A stretch of DNA of 7,062 nucleotides from Gemmatimonadota bacterium (GTDB taxonomy: Bacteria > Gemmatimonadota > Gemmatimonadetes > Longimicrobiales > Gaopeijiaceae): assembly GCA_002731735.1 (NCBI GenBank), contig PCCM01000067.1, positions 1-7,062 on the forward strand. Direction: 5' to 3'. The position numbers and the translations under genes are program-made. Positions 5,945 to 7,062 of the stretch are shown here, one piece after another (position 1 is the stretch's first letter; each line of letters begins with the position of its first letter). Below the pieces are notes generated by a model. That model had not been told where the DNA came from and did no database searches. It saw only the letters and a list, made by a program, of their open reading frames with translations.

Positions 5945-7062
5945 ATGAACGTCGCCGTTCTCGGTGAAACACTGCCCGGTGAAGACCGGGTTGCCCTGAT
6001 ACCCGCTGCCGTGTCCAAGCTGGAGCAACTCGGGTGCGAAGTTACCGTGGTGTCGGGAGCCGGCGTTCCGTCCCACTTCTCCAACGAGGAATACCGCGAG
6101 GCGGGAGCGACGATCGCACCTGATGCGGGGGCGGCCCTACAGGGCGCCGGCGTCGTCTTGAAGGTTCAAGCGCCGACCGACGAAGAGGTCGCTGCGCTCC
6201 CCGAGGGTGTAGTGCTCATCTCACTGCTCTCGCCCCACACACAACCGGAGCTGATCGGCAGGCTCGCCGACGCCAAAGTCAGCGCCTTCGCGCTGGAGCT
6301 CATCCCCCGGATCACGCGAGCTCAGAGCATGGACGTCCTTTCGTCGCAGGCCACTGTAGCAGGATACAAGGCCGTGCTTACGGGTGCCGACGAGCTCGCG
6401 AAGTTTCTGCCGATGTTTATGACGGCCGCCGGAACCATCCGCCCCGGGAAAGTGCTGATCCTCGGTGCCGGCGTGGCAGGGCTCCAGGCCATTGCCACCG
6501 CACGGCGTTTGGGCGCAAAGGTGGAGGCCTTCGACGTCCGTCCCGCCGTCAAGGAACAGATCGAGAGCCTCGGTGCCACCTTTCTGGAGACGGAAGAGGA
6601 GGTCACCGGAGAAGGGGAAGGCGGCTACGCCAAGGAGCTCAGTGAAGAGCAGCACCAGCGCGAGCTCGAGCTCATCGCGGCACACATCGCGGATACGGAC
6701 CTGGTCATCACGACGGCCCAGATCCCGGGTCGGCCAGCCCCGCGGCTCATCACCGAAGAGATGGTGGATTCAATGCATCCCGGATCGGTGATCGTGGATC
6801 TCGCGGCCACCTCCGGAGGCAACTGTGCCGTCACCCGCGAGGGCGAAACGGTCGTAAGAAACGGCGTGAAGGTGATGGGCCCCGCAAACCTACCGGCGGA
6901 GATCCCCACACACGCGAGCCAAATGTTCTCGAAAAACGTCGAGGCGCTCCTCAAAGAACTCGGCGCCGAGGGTGAAATGTCGCTCGACTTCGAGGACGAG
7001 ATTGTCGCGGGAACCTGCGTGACACACGGGGGCGAGGTCCGGCATGGGCCTACGAAGGAGAA
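5945..7062 (+). CDS. pntA: NAD(P) transhydrogenase subunit alpha, 3' end cut by window
   Basis: NAD(H)-binding domain I of the proton-translocating transhydrogenase, which uses proton entry to drive hydride transfer from NADH to NADP+ and so supplies NADPH. 372 codons are visible with no stop before the edge. Seen in the sequence: the N-terminal RVALIP segment; LKVQAP (72-77); the RQD loop PRITRAQSMDVLSSQ with R122, Q127, D130 and S133, whose spacing matches the nucleotide-binding residues of the Rhodospirillum rubrum enzyme; the Rossmann motif GAGVAG (174-179); and ITTAQIPGRPAP (255-266) with the preceding GYAKELSEEQ stretch, which separates it from the related alanine dehydrogenase. Domain I of the three-subunit form is about 380-400 residues, so the chain should soon either stop (split pntAA form) or continue into membrane helices (PntA of E. 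coli type, about 510 residues). The window cannot decide. It probably leads a pnt operon to the right. Confidence 0.95.
   Translation, partial: MNVAVLGETLPGEDRVALIPAAVSKLEQLGCEVTVVSGAGVPSHFSNEEYREAGATIAPDAGAALQGAGVVLKVQAPTDEEVAALPEGVVLISLLSPHTQPELIGRLADAKVSAFALELIPRITRAQSMDVLSSQATVAGYKAVLTGADELAKFLPMFMTAAGTIRPGKVLILGAGVAGLQAIATARRLGAKVEAFDVRPAVKEQIESLGATFLETEEEVTGEGEGGYAKELSEEQHQRELELIAAHIADTDLVITTAQIPGRPAPRLITEEMVDSMHPGSVIVDLAATSGGNCAVTREGETVVRNGVKVMGPANLPAEIPTHASQMFSKNVEALLKELGAEGEMSLDFEDEIVAGTCVTHGGEVRHGPTKE

Noticed and set aside
6221..6685. Minus-strand open frame of 154 codons
   Set aside because: It is antisense to pntA, where the nucleotide-binding motifs are unambiguous.
1..7062. 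CRISPR array, tRNA or rRNA genes, insertion sequence, phage or toxin-antitoxin module
   Set aside because: I saw no regularly spaced repeats, cloverleaf-like sequence, transposase or integrase motifs, or paired small genes of that kind.

Overview
This GC-rich window is dense with bacterial genes on both strands. The gene styles fit an environmental, Gram-negative-type bacterium: a Tat-exported amidase, a sigma-54 activator, a proton-translocating transhydrogenase, and a membrane-anchored matrixin-like protease. The combination reminds me of Gemmatimonadota, but that placement rests on gene style only, with no marker gene, and is moderate at best.

Layout. Positions 1-135 hold no gene I can identify. 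At 136-912 (+) is a membrane-anchored zinc metalloprotease of matrixin type. It converges, with 12 bp between stop codons, on a minus-strand cluster transcribed from about 3544 down to 925. In transcription order that cluster is a 2H-family RNA 2',3'-cyclic phosphodiesterase (thpR), an unrecognised membrane-anchored protein, and an NtrC-type sigma-54-dependent response regulator. The junctions are 3 and 22 nt, so the three are probably one operon. Just upstream of thpR (about 3545-3940) lie the broken remains of a ComEC-like metallo-beta-lactamase-fold hydrolase. It keeps the metal-binding motif THYDADH but carries at least two frameshifts and has lost its C-terminal part. A single open frame runs from this relic into thpR, so an automatic caller would report a false 289-residue fusion. 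Positions 3941-4117 look non-coding.

At 4118-5818 (-) is a Tat-exported amidase-signature enzyme with a complete Lys-Ser-Ser triad. It is divided by a 126-bp divergent intergenic region from the 5' part of the NAD(P) transhydrogenase alpha subunit gene (pntA, 5945 to the window edge, +).

Taken together, the genes look like ordinary chromosomal housekeeping and accessory genes rather than a dedicated new system. I found no tRNA, rRNA, CRISPR array, insertion sequence or phage gene. The points most worth a second look are the decaying hydrolase fused in frame to thpR, with a frameshift at an 8-G run; the loss of the Met-turn methionine in the protease; and the unusual grouping of an RNA-end enzyme, an anchored unknown and a sigma-54 regulator.
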